This document shows positions 16,227 to 25,102 of a stretch of DNA of 46,851 bases, in pieces. The notes below the pieces were generated by a model. The model searched no databases. It had not been told where the DNA came from and saw only the letters and a program-made list of their open reading frames with translations. Position numbers and translations under genes: made by a program. Source of the DNA: Roseovarius sp. (GTDB taxonomy: Bacteria; Pseudomonadota; Alphaproteobacteria; Rhodobacterales; Rhodobacteraceae); NCBI GenBank assembly GCA_026709325.1, contig JAPOTF010000145.1, positions 1 through 46,851 on the forward strand, read 5' to 3'. Position 1 is the first letter of the stretch; each line of letters opens with the position of its first letter.

Positions 16227-17321
16227 TTACTCCATGGTGCCCAAATCTATGATCGAGGTGCTTTTTATGTCGAGCGAAACCTTGTCTCCGCGGGCAAAAT
16301 CCCGGCTGTGAAAATGATTGGGCACCGCCACGGAAAGCGGGGCGTCCGCGGCAGTCGCAATCACATGATAATGTATGCTCTCCCCGTAAAACGCAATGTC
16401 CCGCACAACGGCCTCTATTCCCATGTCGCTTTTTTCCTCTGCGGTTGATATGCCGATTTGCTCTGGTCGAATGCCAACCTCGATTCTCTCTCCATGTTTG
16501 GAAACTTTTGGGTTCCTGGCAATATGAAATTTTCCAAATCCCCGAATGTTGACGCCAAGCCCTTTCTCCCCGCTTGAGAGCACGTCCGCCGCAAGAAAAT
16601 TCATGCCGCCGATAAACGCGGCAATTTCTCTGCTGGCGGGCTGGGCATAGAGAGTTGCCGGCGCGTCGACCTGCTTGAGCCGGCCCTCGAACATGACGCC
16701 GATTCGGTCCGAAATGGTCATGGCTTCGTATTGATCGTGCGTCACCATCACAAACGTTATGCCGACTGACTGCTGCAGGCGACGCAATTCAAGCTGCATG
16801 GTTTCCCGCAGGTTCTTGTCAAGCGCCGAAAGCGGTTCATCCAGCAGAAGCACCTTTGGACGCATTACAAGGGCGCGCGCAAGCGCCACGCGCTGACGCT
16901 GCCCGCCGGAGAGAGCGTCCGATTTCCGATCCTCAAGGTCGCCCAGTTCCACCATTTCAAGGGCCTCGGCAACGCGCATGTCGCGCTCCGCCTTTGAAAG
17001 TCCCGAATTGGAAAGTCCAAAACCCACATTTTTGCCGACATCCAGATGCGGAAATATGGCATAGCTTTGAAACACCATATTTGTCGGGCGGCGGTTTGCG
17101 GGCATGTCGGCCATGTCGTTGCCGTCGATAAGAACCTGCCCCGATGTCGGCTCCTGAAAACCGGCGATGATTCGCAGCGCCGTGGTTTTGCCGCAACCCG
17201 ATGGTCCGAGCAGGGAGAAAAACTCGCCTGCGCTCAATGCAAGGTTCAGATTTGAGACGGCCGCAAGATTTCCATATCGCTTTTCCACGCCTCTTAGTTC
17301 AACAATTGGATGGGATGTCAT
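16227..17321 (-). CDS. ABC importer ATP-binding protein (PotA-like)
   Basis: The ATG at 17321 overlaps the stop of the preceding permease by 4 bp (ATGA) and gives 364 aa; a longer upstream frame would run deep into the permease and is not needed. Walker A is GPSGCGKTT (39-47), the signature LSGGQ is at 137-141, and Walker B ends in D161-E162. The C-terminal third is a TOBE-type regulatory domain (VGIRPEQIGI), as in PotA, FbpC and UgpC. It energises uptake together with the two permeases and the binding protein. The operon order permease-permease-ATPase-binding protein is common for opine and betaine-type importers in alphaproteobacteria. Confidence 0.95.
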   Translation of the reverse strand: MTSHPIVELRGVEKRYGNLAAVSNLNLALSAGEFFSLLGPSGCGKTTALRIIAGFQEPTSGQVLIDGNDMADMPANRRPTNMVFQSYAIFPHLDVGKNVGFGLSNSGLSKAERDMRVAEALEMVELGDLEDRKSDALSGGQRQRVALARALVMRPKVLLLDEPLSALDKNLRETMQLELRRLQQSVGITFVMVTHDQYEAMTISDRIGVMFEGRLKQVDAPATLYAQPASREIAAFIGGMNFLAADVLSSGEKGLGVNIRGFGKFHIARNPKVSKHGERIEVGIRPEQIGISTAEEKSDMGIEAVVRDIAFYGESIHYHVIATAADAPLSVAVPNHFHSRDFARGDKVSLDIKSTSIIDLGTME

Positions 17322-18124
17322 TTGCCTGTTCCTCGCTTTGTCGATCGCCGTCGAAAAATTTCCGCCAGAACAAGCAGCAATATCGAGAACGCGAGCAGAC
17401 ACGATCCAAGAGCAAGCGTGTTGGGCAGCTTGGCGGGAAAACGGATCTGACTCCATATGTATACGGGTAGCGTGGGTTCGTTTCCCGACAGGAAAAAGGC
17501 AAGCACGAATTCGTCAAAAGATACGGTAAAGCACACCAGCATGGATGATAAAATGCCCGGAGCAACTACTGGCAGCGTAACCCTTCGAAATGTGCCCGCA
17601 ACGCTTTCACCGAGATCAAGCGCGGCCTCCTCGATAGAAGGGTCGAACTCGTCGAACGCCGATTTCATAATTGACACGGCAAATGGAACGGTAAGGAATG
17701 CGTGTCCAAGTATAATCGCGGCAAGCGACGGTTTAAGTCCAATAAACAGAAACAGCACGAGCATAGAGGACGCCACGATGATGCCCGGAACGACAAGCGG
17801 CAGCATGACCAGGCCTTCGCTTGCGTGACGCAATGGAAACCTGTACCGGGCAAAGGCTCTGGCGGCCAGCAGGCCAAGCGACGTGGCAAGCGTGGCCGAC
17901 GCAATGCCGACAAAAAGACTGTTGAGAAGCGCTCGAAGCAGCGCTTCCTCTCCCGAAAGGGCCAGATACCACTTGAATGTAAATCCTGACAGTGGAAAAG
18001 CGACAATGGTGCCGTCATTAAACGAAAAAAGAGGCAGAAGCAGTACAGGCAGATAAAGAAAGACAAGATAGACCGCCGCATAGGTGGAAAGACTCGGCGC
18101 AATGCGCTTTAACGCCACTTTCAC
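17318..18124 (-). CDS. ABC importer inner-membrane permease (PotC-like)
   Basis: The 268-aa product is highly hydrophobic with about six membrane segments. The cytoplasmic loop that docks on the ATPase is visible as the EAA motif: EEAALDLGESVAGTFRRVTLPVVAPGI spans this loop in shortened form around residues 165-190. It forms the transport channel as a heterodimer with the PotB-like permease. Four-base ATGA overlaps on both sides couple it to the PotB-like and PotA-like genes. Confidence 0.93.
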   Translation of the reverse strand: MKVALKRIAPSLSTYAAVYLVFLYLPVLLLPLFSFNDGTIVAFPLSGFTFKWYLALSGEEALLRALLNSLFVGIASATLATSLGLLAARAFARYRFPLRHASEGLVMLPLVVPGIIVASSMLVLFLFIGLKPSLAAIILGHAFLTVPFAVSIMKSAFDEFDPSIEEAALDLGESVAGTFRRVTLPVVAPGILSSMLVCFTVSFDEFVLAFFLSGNEPTLPVYIWSQIRFPAKLPNTLALGSCLLAFSILLLVLAEIFRRRSTKRGTGK

Positions 18125-18981
18125 CGGATTGTCCCTCGGGCAAGGTTTGCAAGAAACAGGAAACCCGTCGCCACAAGACCCACGCTTGCCATGGCGATGA
18201 GCGATAGCGTGGCTCCGAGAGGCCAGTTGTTGGCGGCTCCGAACTGAACCTGGATAAGATTTGATATCATTTTGCCTTCGGACCCGCCAACAAGCGCGGG
18301 AGTGACATAGTCGCCAACCGTTGGGATGAAAATAATCAGGCAGGCCGCTATCACTCCCGGAAAGGTCAGCGGCAGGGTGATGCGCCTAAAACGCTGAAAT
18401 CCGGTACATCCCAGATCCGTTGCCGCCTCGAGCAGGGAGCGATCCATCTTCTGCAGGGAAACGTATATCGGCAGGATTGCGAATGGCGCCCATGCATGGG
18501 CGAGCGTCAACACGACCGCAAATTCGTTGTAAAGCAGGAACGCAAGAGGCTGATCGATTGCTCCAAGTGAAATCAGCGCCGAGTTCATCAGTCCCTTAAA
18601 TCCCAGGATGAGCTTCCAGGAGAAAACCCGAAGCAGATAGGATGTCCAGAAGGGGATGGTAATGAGTAAAAGCCAGAGCGTTTTGCGCCGCGCGCGCATG
18701 GCAATGAAATACGCGATGGGGTAGGCGAGCACTACGGTGGCAATGGTGCACAATCCCGCGATCCATATGGATTTAAGGAGAAGATGGCGAACAAGAGGAT
18801 CATTAAGGGCAAAGCCGTAATTGCTCAAGGTGGGTGTGCGGTCGATGGAGACGTAGTTCTGCGTCCAGAAACTGTAGGCGACCAGAATGCCGAGAGGCGC
18901 CGCAACCAGGAAACCCACGTAAAGAGTGGCGGGCGCGGAAAGCGCCATCCCCCTTGACGTCTCTGATCGCAAGCGAAACAT
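18121..18981 (-). CDS. ABC importer inner-membrane permease (PotB-like)
   Basis: The 286-aa product has about six membrane segments and an EAA loop (EAATDLGCTGFQRFRRITLP) in its second half. It is the first gene of the importer operon; the stop overlaps the next permease start by 4 bp. The ribosome-binding site is weak (TAGG). The 139 bp between this start and the stop of the upstream hydrolase gene contain no other gene and may hold a promoter, though the hydrolase could also read through into this operon. Confidence 0.92.
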   Translation of the reverse strand: MFRLRSETSRGMALSAPATLYVGFLVAAPLGILVAYSFWTQNYVSIDRTPTLSNYGFALNDPLVRHLLLKSIWIAGLCTIATVVLAYPIAYFIAMRARRKTLWLLLITIPFWTSYLLRVFSWKLILGFKGLMNSALISLGAIDQPLAFLLYNEFAVVLTLAHAWAPFAILPIYVSLQKMDRSLLEAATDLGCTGFQRFRRITLPLTFPGVIAACLIIFIPTVGDYVTPALVGGSEGKMISNLIQVQFGAANNWPLGATLSLIAMASVGLVATGFLFLANLARGTIR

Positions 18982-19120
18982 GGCAGGAACCTACGGTTGA
19001 TTTTGCGGCATTGAAAACGGGGGCGGTTTTCCGCAATTGCGCGTCGGGGCAATATCGGCATTTAACGGGATGACATTCATGTTTTGGAAACGCCTTGTCA
19101 ACTGCATGGGTGTATCGGCA

Positions 19121-20065
19121 TTATTGGCGATTATGTCTGTTCAGGAAACGGGAAATCATATCGAACATGTCGGCGCGACATTCCGGGCTGTCCATCAGCG
19201 GTTCATGCAGCCCTCCCGATATGGTCAGCAATTCCCCGTTTGGCCAGCGTTCCATTCGATTGCGAATGCAATTCTGGTCGACGACCATTTCTTTCGTTCC
19301 CATGATTGTGAAGCATGGAATGTCCGGGGACGGCAAACGGTCAAGTTTCCTGCACTCCGAAAGAGACTCATGCAGCCAGCGCCAGCTGGGGCCGTCCAGT
19401 TTGAGATCGGGCTGTTCGATCAGATGGCGGCGCATGTATTCAAACATATCCTCGTCTCTGGTAAGCAGATTGTCCTCGAACGATCTCTCAGTGACATGTC
19501 TGGAGCCTGAATCTCCCGGTGTGAAAAACTTGTCGAATCCGAAATATCTGCTTGCGTGTGAGAACGTCCATGCGATCGGTCGCACTGCTTTGGCAAGGTA
19601 AATGCCCCACATTGGGGCGGAAAACGCGCATGCGGAAAATGCGGTGGCGTCCATCAGGGAACGAAGTCCAATGCAGCCGCCCATGGAGTGTGCCAGCATG
19701 AACCATGGCCTTGGCAGGTTCAACTGCCTGGCCGCGGCCAATAGCGCTTTAAGGTCAAGCTGAAACTCGGAATAGCTGCCGATGTATCCCAGCATTCTGT
19801 TTTTTGTAAGCCGGTCGGCCAGGCCCTGGCCGCGCCAGTCCACTGAAATGCTTGTATAGCCACGTTCTGCAAGATGACCCGCGGCAATCCCGTATTTCTC
19901 AATGTATTCGCAGAATCCGGGAAGCGCAAATACAGTGCCTCGCGCGTTTTCGACCTCCCACATGCCCATTCTAATACGTATGCCGTCGTCCGCGCGCAAC
20001 CAATACGCTCTGCCTCCGGAAGGTCCTTTTGCCATGTCTCGATAAAGAACGGCTTTCTCCATCAT
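19121..20065 (-). CDS. Alpha/beta hydrolase, lysophospholipase/monoacylglycerol lipase type
   Basis: The 314-aa product has the alpha/beta-hydrolase fold. The nucleophile elbow reads LAHSMGG with Ser127, the oxyanion region is ALPGFCEYIEKY, and a late GGLHEP segment provides the likely catalytic His287. The sequence is closest in style to the PldB/lysophospholipase L2 and monoacylglycerol lipase group. No signal peptide or membrane segment is seen, so it acts in the cytoplasm or at the membrane surface. The first ATG overlaps the stop of the SCP2 gene by 4 bp (ATGA), so the two are translationally coupled and probably act on the same lipid or hydrophobic ester. Substrate is not predictable. 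Confidence 0.88.
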   Translation of the reverse strand: MMEKAVLYRDMAKGPSGGRAYWLRADDGIRIRMGMWEVENARGTVFALPGFCEYIEKYGIAAGHLAERGYTSISVDWRGQGLADRLTKNRMLGYIGSYSEFQLDLKALLAAARQLNLPRPWFMLAHSMGGCIGLRSLMDATAFSACAFSAPMWGIYLAKAVRPIAWTFSHASRYFGFDKFFTPGDSGSRHVTERSFEDNLLTRDEDMFEYMRRHLIEQPDLKLDGPSWRWLHESLSECRKLDRLPSPDIPCFTIMGTKEMVVDQNCIRNRMERWPNGELLTISGGLHEPLMDSPECRADMFDMISRFLNRHNRQ

Positions 20066-20355
20066 GACAGCGCGCTGCCAAGTTTCATCGCCGTTCCAAT
20101 GTTGCCATCGACGGCAAGTCTTCCCGACATGAAAGCGGATGCGGGATCAAGGTTGCCTTCTAAAATGTCCTGAAACGTGTTTCTGTCGGCGGTCAATGTC
20201 ACATCCGCCTCATCGTCTCCGGCGCGGGCTCCGCTTGAATCGACAATGATTGCTCCCGCATCCGCGATCTTGAATTTGGCCACCCCGTCAAATCCGCGGG
20301 TCAGTTTCCGGTTAAGCGCATCCACCGCCGCCTCAATGACCTTGCCGCTGCCCAT
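20062..20355 (-). CDS. SCP2 sterol-transfer domain protein
   Basis: I start this gene at the ATG at 20355 because AAGGAG lies 7 nt upstream; a frame starting at 20388 would add 11 unsupported residues. The 97-aa product is a single SCP2 domain: an N-terminal helix (VIEAAVDALNRKL), a beta core with DEADVTLTADRNTFQDILEG, and the typical ending in which a SGRLAVDGNIGTAMKL helix closes a lipid-binding tunnel. Such proteins bind fatty acyl chains or other hydrophobic ligands. Coupling to the downstream hydrolase suggests a lipid carrier plus esterase pair. Confidence 0.88.
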   Translation of the reverse strand: MGSGKVIEAAVDALNRKLTRGFDGVAKFKIADAGAIIVDSSGARAGDDEADVTLTADRNTFQDILEGNLDPASAFMSGRLAVDGNIGTAMKLGSALS

Positions 20356-20528
20356 GCCGGCTCTCCTTTTGCGCAAATCAAAATTCAATTATAGCCACCC
20401 GCTTGCGTCATTGCCATTGATTTGTGAGTGTCGGGATTCCAGTGTTAAAAGGCGGTTGGCGGCAGAAGCCAGTTTGCCGCGCTTGTCGTTCCCGCCTGAA
20501 AAATTCGCATTGCATCAAGACTGTTCAA

Positions 20529-20544
20529 GTTCGAATGATCGAAC
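20529..20544. promoter_or_regulatory. 16-bp palindrome, operator candidate
   Basis: GTTCGA-ATGA-TCGAAC is a perfect inverted repeat with 6-bp arms. It lies in a divergent intergenic region between a lipid-related operon and a TPR gene. Its symmetry and place suit a dimeric repressor site, but no regulator gene is nearby and no second copy was noticed. Confidence 0.35.
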
Positions 20545-20557
20545 CGTGTGATAAACT

Positions 20558-20577
20558 CGCTGGCCTTTGGGCCGGCG
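20558..20577. other. Strong 8-bp GC-rich hairpin with TTTG loop
   Basis: Positions 20558-20565 pair with 20570-20577 (CGCTGGCC with GGCCGGCG, one wobble pair) around a TTTG tetraloop. No T-run follows on either strand, so it is not a standard terminator. It may be part of an RNA leader or a small RNA. Confidence 0.4.
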
Positions 20578-20872
20578 AAGAACGGCAACAAGGTTTGCGC
20601 AGACAAACACCGTGCGCAAGCCGCTTGTTTTATCGCCGTGGCCCGCGATCGCGATGCGCTCAACATTCTCGAGGTTGGGGTCAGGCCGGTTGACGGGGCT
20701 TGCGGTAATTCAAGTGCTTGGGCGCCTTGCCGATTTTAACTGGAATGTGAAGTGGAGATTTGCTTTACATTGGAAAAGAAGCCGGGTTGTCGGGAGCAGG
20801 CAGGTGATCTTATGGCGCTGTCATTCAATCCATTCACTTTTATTTTACGTGATCCGTGCTAGATATGGCGGA

Positions 20873-21436
20873 ATGGGATATTCGTTGAAAATTATCGGTT
20901 TTGCCGTTGCGGCCGCGGGACTTTACTGCTTGTCGGTCTCCGCGGTTTTTGCCGACAAAGGCGAATTGCTCGACCCGCTTTTTGAAACACTTAAAACAGT
21001 GGAACCGGAATATGCCGACCAGGTCGCCGATGAAATCAATCGCATTTTGGATGACTCGGGATCCGCATCCTCCAATCTTCTGCTGATGCGCGGGCGCGAG
21101 GCGATTGAAGCGGGTTCATTCCATGCGGCGGTCGAGCATTTTTCGGCAGTTACGGAACACGCGCCGGATTTCGCCGAGGGATGGCACATGCTGGCCGTTG
21201 CGAATCATAAAATCGGAAAGACCGGTCTTGCGTTAAGCGACATTCAGCGGGCACTTGCACTGGAGCCCAGACATTTTAAAGCCATTGTCTCTCTGGGCAT
21301 GCTGTTTACGGCACAAGGTCAATATGAAAAGGCCATAGGGGTGTTTGAGGAAGCGCAGTCCATTCACCCGAATATCAGGGGAGTCAAGGATTACATTGCC
21401 AAACTTCGCGTCATTGCTGGAATCACCGACATATGA
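20873..21436 (+). CDS. Secreted TPR-repeat protein
   Basis: Starting at the ATG at 20873 gives 187 aa with a clear N-terminal signal peptide (short basic start, IIGFAVAAAGLYCLSVSAVFA, cleavage near residue 23). A longer open frame upstream lacks coding character. The mature protein starts with ELLDPLFETLKTVEPEYADQ and then contains about three tetratricopeptide repeats, for example FAEGWHMLAVANHKIGKTGLALSDIQRALALEP and the following FTAQGQYEKAIGVFEEA. Secreted proteins of this type are common next to this helicase region in alphaproteobacteria and probably mediate periplasmic protein contacts. No enzymatic motif is present. It precedes the helicase by 88 bp on the same strand. Confidence 0.82.
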   Translation: MGYSLKIIGFAVAAAGLYCLSVSAVFADKGELLDPLFETLKTVEPEYADQVADEINRILDDSGSASSNLLLMRGREAIEAGSFHAAVEHFSAVTEHAPDFAEGWHMLAVANHKIGKTGLALSDIQRALALEPRHFKAIVSLGMLFTAQGQYEKAIGVFEEAQSIHPNIRGVKDYIAKLRVIAGITDI

Positions 21437-21524
21437 TTGGACCTCATTTTCGGATTTTATGCCGCTCTTGCCCGCGGGCGGTCCGATATATTAATCGCGC
21501 ATTCAGTTAAACACGGCGGGAGCG

Positions 21525-24335
21525 ATGCGAGAATCGTCGAAAACCCTGGCTGTCCTTGGACCTACAAATACCGGCAAAACACATTATGCCATTGAGAGAA
21601 TGCTGGCCTACCGCACCGGTGTCATGGGACTGCCACTGAGACTTCTCGCGCGAGAGGTTTATGACAAGATAGTTGCATTGCGAGGCCCCTCGATAGTTGC
21701 TCTTGTAACCGGTGAAGAGCGTATAGTGCCCAAAGGCGCGCGTTATTGGGTTTGCACTGTTGAGGCAATGCCACAGGGAACCGGCGCCGACTTTGTCGCG
21801 GTGGACGAAATCCAGCTATCGGCAGACCCGGATCGAGGCCATGTTTTTACCGACCGTCTTTTGAATATGCGCGGAACTCGCGAAACGCAGTTTCTTGGCA
21901 GTCTGACCATGCAGGCGCCAATTGCCAGTCTGATTCCCGAGATTAAATTCATAAGGCGGGAGAGAATGTCGCAGCTGAATTACATCGGTCCGAAGAAGAT
22001 CTCAAAGATGAGGCCGCGAAGCGCCGTGGTCGGCTTTTCCGTTGATAACGTTTATGCAATGGCGGAACTGCTTCGCAGGCTTAAAGGTGGAGCGGCGGTC
22101 GTAATGGGGGCCCTTTCGCCAAGAACGCGCAATGCGCAGGTGGAGATGTACCAAAACGGCGATGTGGACTGTCTCGTTGCGACTGATGCAATTGGGATGG
22201 GGCTGAATCTTGATATTGATCATGTGGCATTTTCCGGTCTGGTGAAATTCGACGGGAGGAGAATGCGCAATCTGGCACCCAGTGAACTGGCCCAGATTGC
22301 CGGGCGGGCCGGCAGAGGCATGTCGGATGGAACCTTTGGAGTTACGGGCGACGCGCCTGAATTGGCCGAAGCGACAGTGAAGGCAATTGCCGGCAATAGA
22401 TTCAGTCCCGTGAGGCGGCTTCAGTGGCGTTCCAATCGACTTGAATTCACCGCGATTGATCATCTTGTGGCGTCTCTGGAAACGCGCCCGGACAACCCCA
22501 TTCTTCAGCGCGCAAGCGCGTCTGAAGACCTGACGGCTCTCAAGGCCCTTGCCGATATGCCGCGCATCCGCGCATTGGCGGGAGACGTTGACGCGATAAA
22601 ATTGCTCTGGCAGGTTTGCCGCATTCCCGACTACAGGAAGCTTGGAGATGCCGGACATGCGGAACTTCTTTCATTGATTTATCTGGATTTGCATAAAAAC
22701 GGTCGTCTGCGAGAAGACTTGCTTTCCGGGCAGATAAAGCAGATTGATCGCACACAGGGTGATATTGACGCATTGTCAAAAAGATTGGCGTTTGTTCGAA
22801 CCTGGACCTATGTTGCTCAAAACAGGGGATGGGTTGAGAATGAAAGTCATTGGCGAGGGGTGACGCGCGCTGTGGAAGATCGTTTGTCTGACGCTCTTCA
22901 TATTGCGCTGACACGTAGATTTGTGGACCGGCGCACATCGGTTCTGATGCGGCGGCTTAAGCAGAAGGAGGCCATGGTGGCCGAAGTGGACGAAAATGGC
23001 GTGGTAACGGTGGAAGGGGAATTCACCGGTCGACTTGAGGGATTCAGATTTATCCAGGACGGAGCGACCGGACGGGAAGCCAAGGCAATTCGCCAATCCA
23101 GCTTGAAAACTCTCGCGCCGCATTTCAATCTGCGCGCCGACAGGTTTTACAATGCATCCGACACTGAAATCAGCTTGACCGAACAGGGCGGATTCATTTG
23201 GAACGGGCATGCCGTGGGCAGATTGGTGGCGGGAAAGGATGCGTTCAAACCGGAGATGGCGGCCTTTGTTGATGATGCCGTGGACAGTGACGTCAAAACA
23301 AAGGTCGAGCGTCGGCTAAGGCATTATGCCGATCGAAAAATCTCCAAATTGTTCGAGCCCCTGCTCAATATGCGAGATGACTCGAAATTGAGCGGTTCGG
23401 CGCGAGGCTTTGCTTTTAGACTGCTGGAAAATTTTGGCATTGTTCCCAGAGACGAGGTCGTGAACGAGGTAAGGGATCTGGACCAGGACACCAGAGCCGA
23501 ATTGCGCGGGCACGGCGTTCGTTTCGGGCAATATACAATTTTCATGCCACTTTTGCTTAAGCCTGCGCCGACACAGCTTAGGCTTATACTATGGTCGCTG
23601 AAAAACGGGGTGGCGGAATTTCCGCAAGCCCCGCCACCAGGATTGGTTACAGTGCCTGCAGACGTGGACGGTTCCGCAAATTATCACACCTTGTGCGGCT
23701 ATCATGTCGCGGGTTCAAGGGCGGTCCGAATAGACATGCTCGAGCGTTTGGCCGACATGCTGCGCAATGAGGACAGACGTGGAGGGTTTGAGGCAAATCC
23801 GGACATGTTGTCCATCACGGGAATGACATTGGACCAATTTGCGGAACTGATGCGCGGTTTGGGCTACAATGCCGATCGCGGCGAAAGAGAAAAGCCAAGG
23901 CGGGAAATGTCTTTATCGGACCAAAACACTGAAACATCAGACGCCGCAAAGTCCTCTGTAGACACTTCGATCAGCGCAAAAATCGAATCTGACGACGGTT
24001 CGGAAATTAAATCCGCGAATCTGCCGCCGGATTCCGTGCAAGCGAAGGCCATGGCCGACACCGAAGTCGAGTCTCCAGCTGGCGCAGGTGCAAAGGCCGA
24101 AAATATTGCGGATGATCCAATGGGCGAACCCGATGTTCAGGTTTACTATACATTTGCCTGGGCAGGTCACAGGAAAGGCGGAGAAACGGGAAAAAAGCGC
24201 GCCGCCAGAAAAGGCAGATCCCGCGGCGGTCAAAAAAAGCCAAATAAAATTAAGCCAAATCCGGAAAAAAGGGAAAAGATTGACATGGACAATCCATTCG
24301 CCGCGGCTTTGTTTAATCTCAACTTTGAGAAGTAA
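21525..24335 (+). CDS. SUV3-like superfamily 2 RNA helicase
   Basis: The 936-aa product follows mitochondrial-type SUV3 helicases: Walker A GPTNTGKTH at 12-20, a DEIQ box (D94-Q97) instead of DEAD, a LVATDAIGMGLNLD segment near 217-230, and motif VI QIAGRAGR at 257-264. The C-terminal half includes the alphaproteobacterial extension, and the last ~90 residues form a lysine-rich, low-complexity tail (AARKGRSRGGQKK) ending with a DNPFAAALFNL segment. It unwinds RNA, probably in RNA decay or ribosome maturation. A GGGAG ribosome-binding site precedes the ATG. In many alphaproteobacteria this gene is followed by an S4-domain gene, fdxA and carD; here fdxA and carD are present but no S4 gene is recognisable. 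Confidence 0.92.
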   Translation: MRESSKTLAVLGPTNTGKTHYAIERMLAYRTGVMGLPLRLLAREVYDKIVALRGPSIVALVTGEERIVPKGARYWVCTVEAMPQGTGADFVAVDEIQLSADPDRGHVFTDRLLNMRGTRETQFLGSLTMQAPIASLIPEIKFIRRERMSQLNYIGPKKISKMRPRSAVVGFSVDNVYAMAELLRRLKGGAAVVMGALSPRTRNAQVEMYQNGDVDCLVATDAIGMGLNLDIDHVAFSGLVKFDGRRMRNLAPSELAQIAGRAGRGMSDGTFGVTGDAPELAEATVKAIAGNRFSPVRRLQWRSNRLEFTAIDHLVASLETRPDNPILQRASASEDLTALKALADMPRIRALAGDVDAIKLLWQVCRIPDYRKLGDAGHAELLSLIYLDLHKNGRLREDLLSGQIKQIDRTQGDIDALSKRLAFVRTWTYVAQNRGWVENESHWRGVTRAVEDRLSDALHIALTRRFVDRRTSVLMRRLKQKEAMVAEVDENGVVTVEGEFTGRLEGFRFIQDGATGREAKAIRQSSLKTLAPHFNLRADRFYNASDTEISLTEQGGFIWNGHAVGRLVAGKDAFKPEMAAFVDDAVDSDVKTKVERRLRHYADRKISKLFEPLLNMRDDSKLSGSARGFAFRLLENFGIVPRDEVVNEVRDLDQDTRAELRGHGVRFGQYTIFMPLLLKPAPTQLRLILWSLKNGVAEFPQAPPPGLVTVPADVDGSANYHTLCGYHVAGSRAVRIDMLERLADMLRNEDRRGGFEANPDMLSITGMTLDQFAELMRGLGYNADRGEREKPRREMSLSDQNTETSDAAKSSVDTSISAKIESDDGSEIKSANLPPDSVQAKAMADTEVESPAGAGAKAENIADDPMGEPDVQVYYTFAWAGHRKGGETGKKRAARKGRSRGGQKKPNKIKPNPEKREKIDMDNPFAAALFNLNFEK

Positions 24336-25102
24336 CATCCCGGTAAATATGTCTTTGTCAGTTCATTTGCACTACATATGGTATTTTAAAATATGAATTT
24401 TATTGCCATATTCATTAACTGCGGGAGAACTGGAGCAATGACATGTGGAGCGTTTCAAATCGCCAATTGTTTCGTATGACTTTTCAATGAAGATGGGCGT
24501 AGCGTGACGGCAATGGAACTTCTGAAACCCGCTTGTACTGCTCATGGGCGGGCACGTCGAGATGTTTGAAAAGCGGATTGAAGCTTGGCGCCATGGCTCC
24601 GCCATTGCAGATTTATGCCATGCATTTCGTTCGCAAGGAATTGACGTTGGAAATCCAGCCGCGAACATCCCCGGTTTTGAGGATGAAAATGATATTGGTC
24701 TCTTGCGGCAGATGTATGAATTTATGGACAACACACGGCGCGTCAACTGTCTGATTTGACCTGTGAAGGTGGTGCCCTGCATGTCGCCATGGGAGACTGG
24801 AGGTCCTTTCACTCGCATCCCGGATAGTGTGATTAAACGGCATTGCGTCGAAAATCGTGAACGACCGAGCTGAAATGAAAGTTCATGTTCAGATGGTTTG
24901 CAAAGAACATCATTTGGTCCCGGAGGAACCGCCGCCTGACAACAAGAAACCAAATTCGCGCATTTGGATTCCGTAATTGGCTCTGATGGTAATTTTTTGA
25001 CAATCTTGCAATAAAAAAGGGCTGTGATCGTTGCGATTGGCTTGAATGAAGCGCCCGGTTGGATTATCTCAATCCGTGAACTGTGTAAGTGGAACTAGCT
25101 CA
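24336..25102 (+). other. Sparse region between the helicase and fdxA genes
   Basis: This 767-bp stretch contains only one small frame with coding character (24544-24759). I looked for an S4 RNA-binding domain, expected here from conserved order, and did not find one on either strand. Near its end a TTGACA-like box lies at 24997-25002, upstream of fdxA, but no matching -10 box is clear. The composition is A+T-richer than the flanking genes, which fits a decayed gene. Confidence 0.5.
24544..24759 (+). CDS. Small hypothetical protein, 71 aa, possibly a gene remnant
   Basis: The frame codes for 71 aa; the second ATG at 24562 would give 65 aa starting MFEKRIEAWRHG. The composition is protein-like, with two amphipathic helices and a GNPAANIPGFEDENDIGLL segment. 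There is no clear ribosome-binding site at either start, and a stop codon (24523-24525) closes the frame just upstream. I do not recognise the family. It may be a small gene of unknown role or the C-terminal piece of a gene lost from this spot, since the surrounding ~760 bp lack other genes. Confidence 0.4.
   Translation: MGGHVEMFEKRIEAWRHGSAIADLCHAFRSQGIDVGNPAANIPGFEDENDIGLLRQMYEFMDNTRRVNCLI

Larger units (their letters stand above)
20356..20872. other. Divergent non-coding region between the SCP2 and TPR genes
   Basis: About 517 bp separate the divergent starts. I see no credible protein: the open frames have no ribosome-binding sites and no recognisable composition. Notable elements are a perfect palindrome at 20529-20544 and a strong hairpin at 20558-20577, described separately. 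A T-rich stretch before the TPR start (about 20821-20850) may be part of a promoter. A small RNA or a decayed gene cannot be excluded. Confidence 0.5.

Noticed and set aside
24372-24953. Minus-strand frame of 193 codons between the helicase and fdxA
   Set aside because: The composition is Ser/Cys/Pro-rich and irregular, with no ribosome-binding site; the small plus-strand frame has better protein character.
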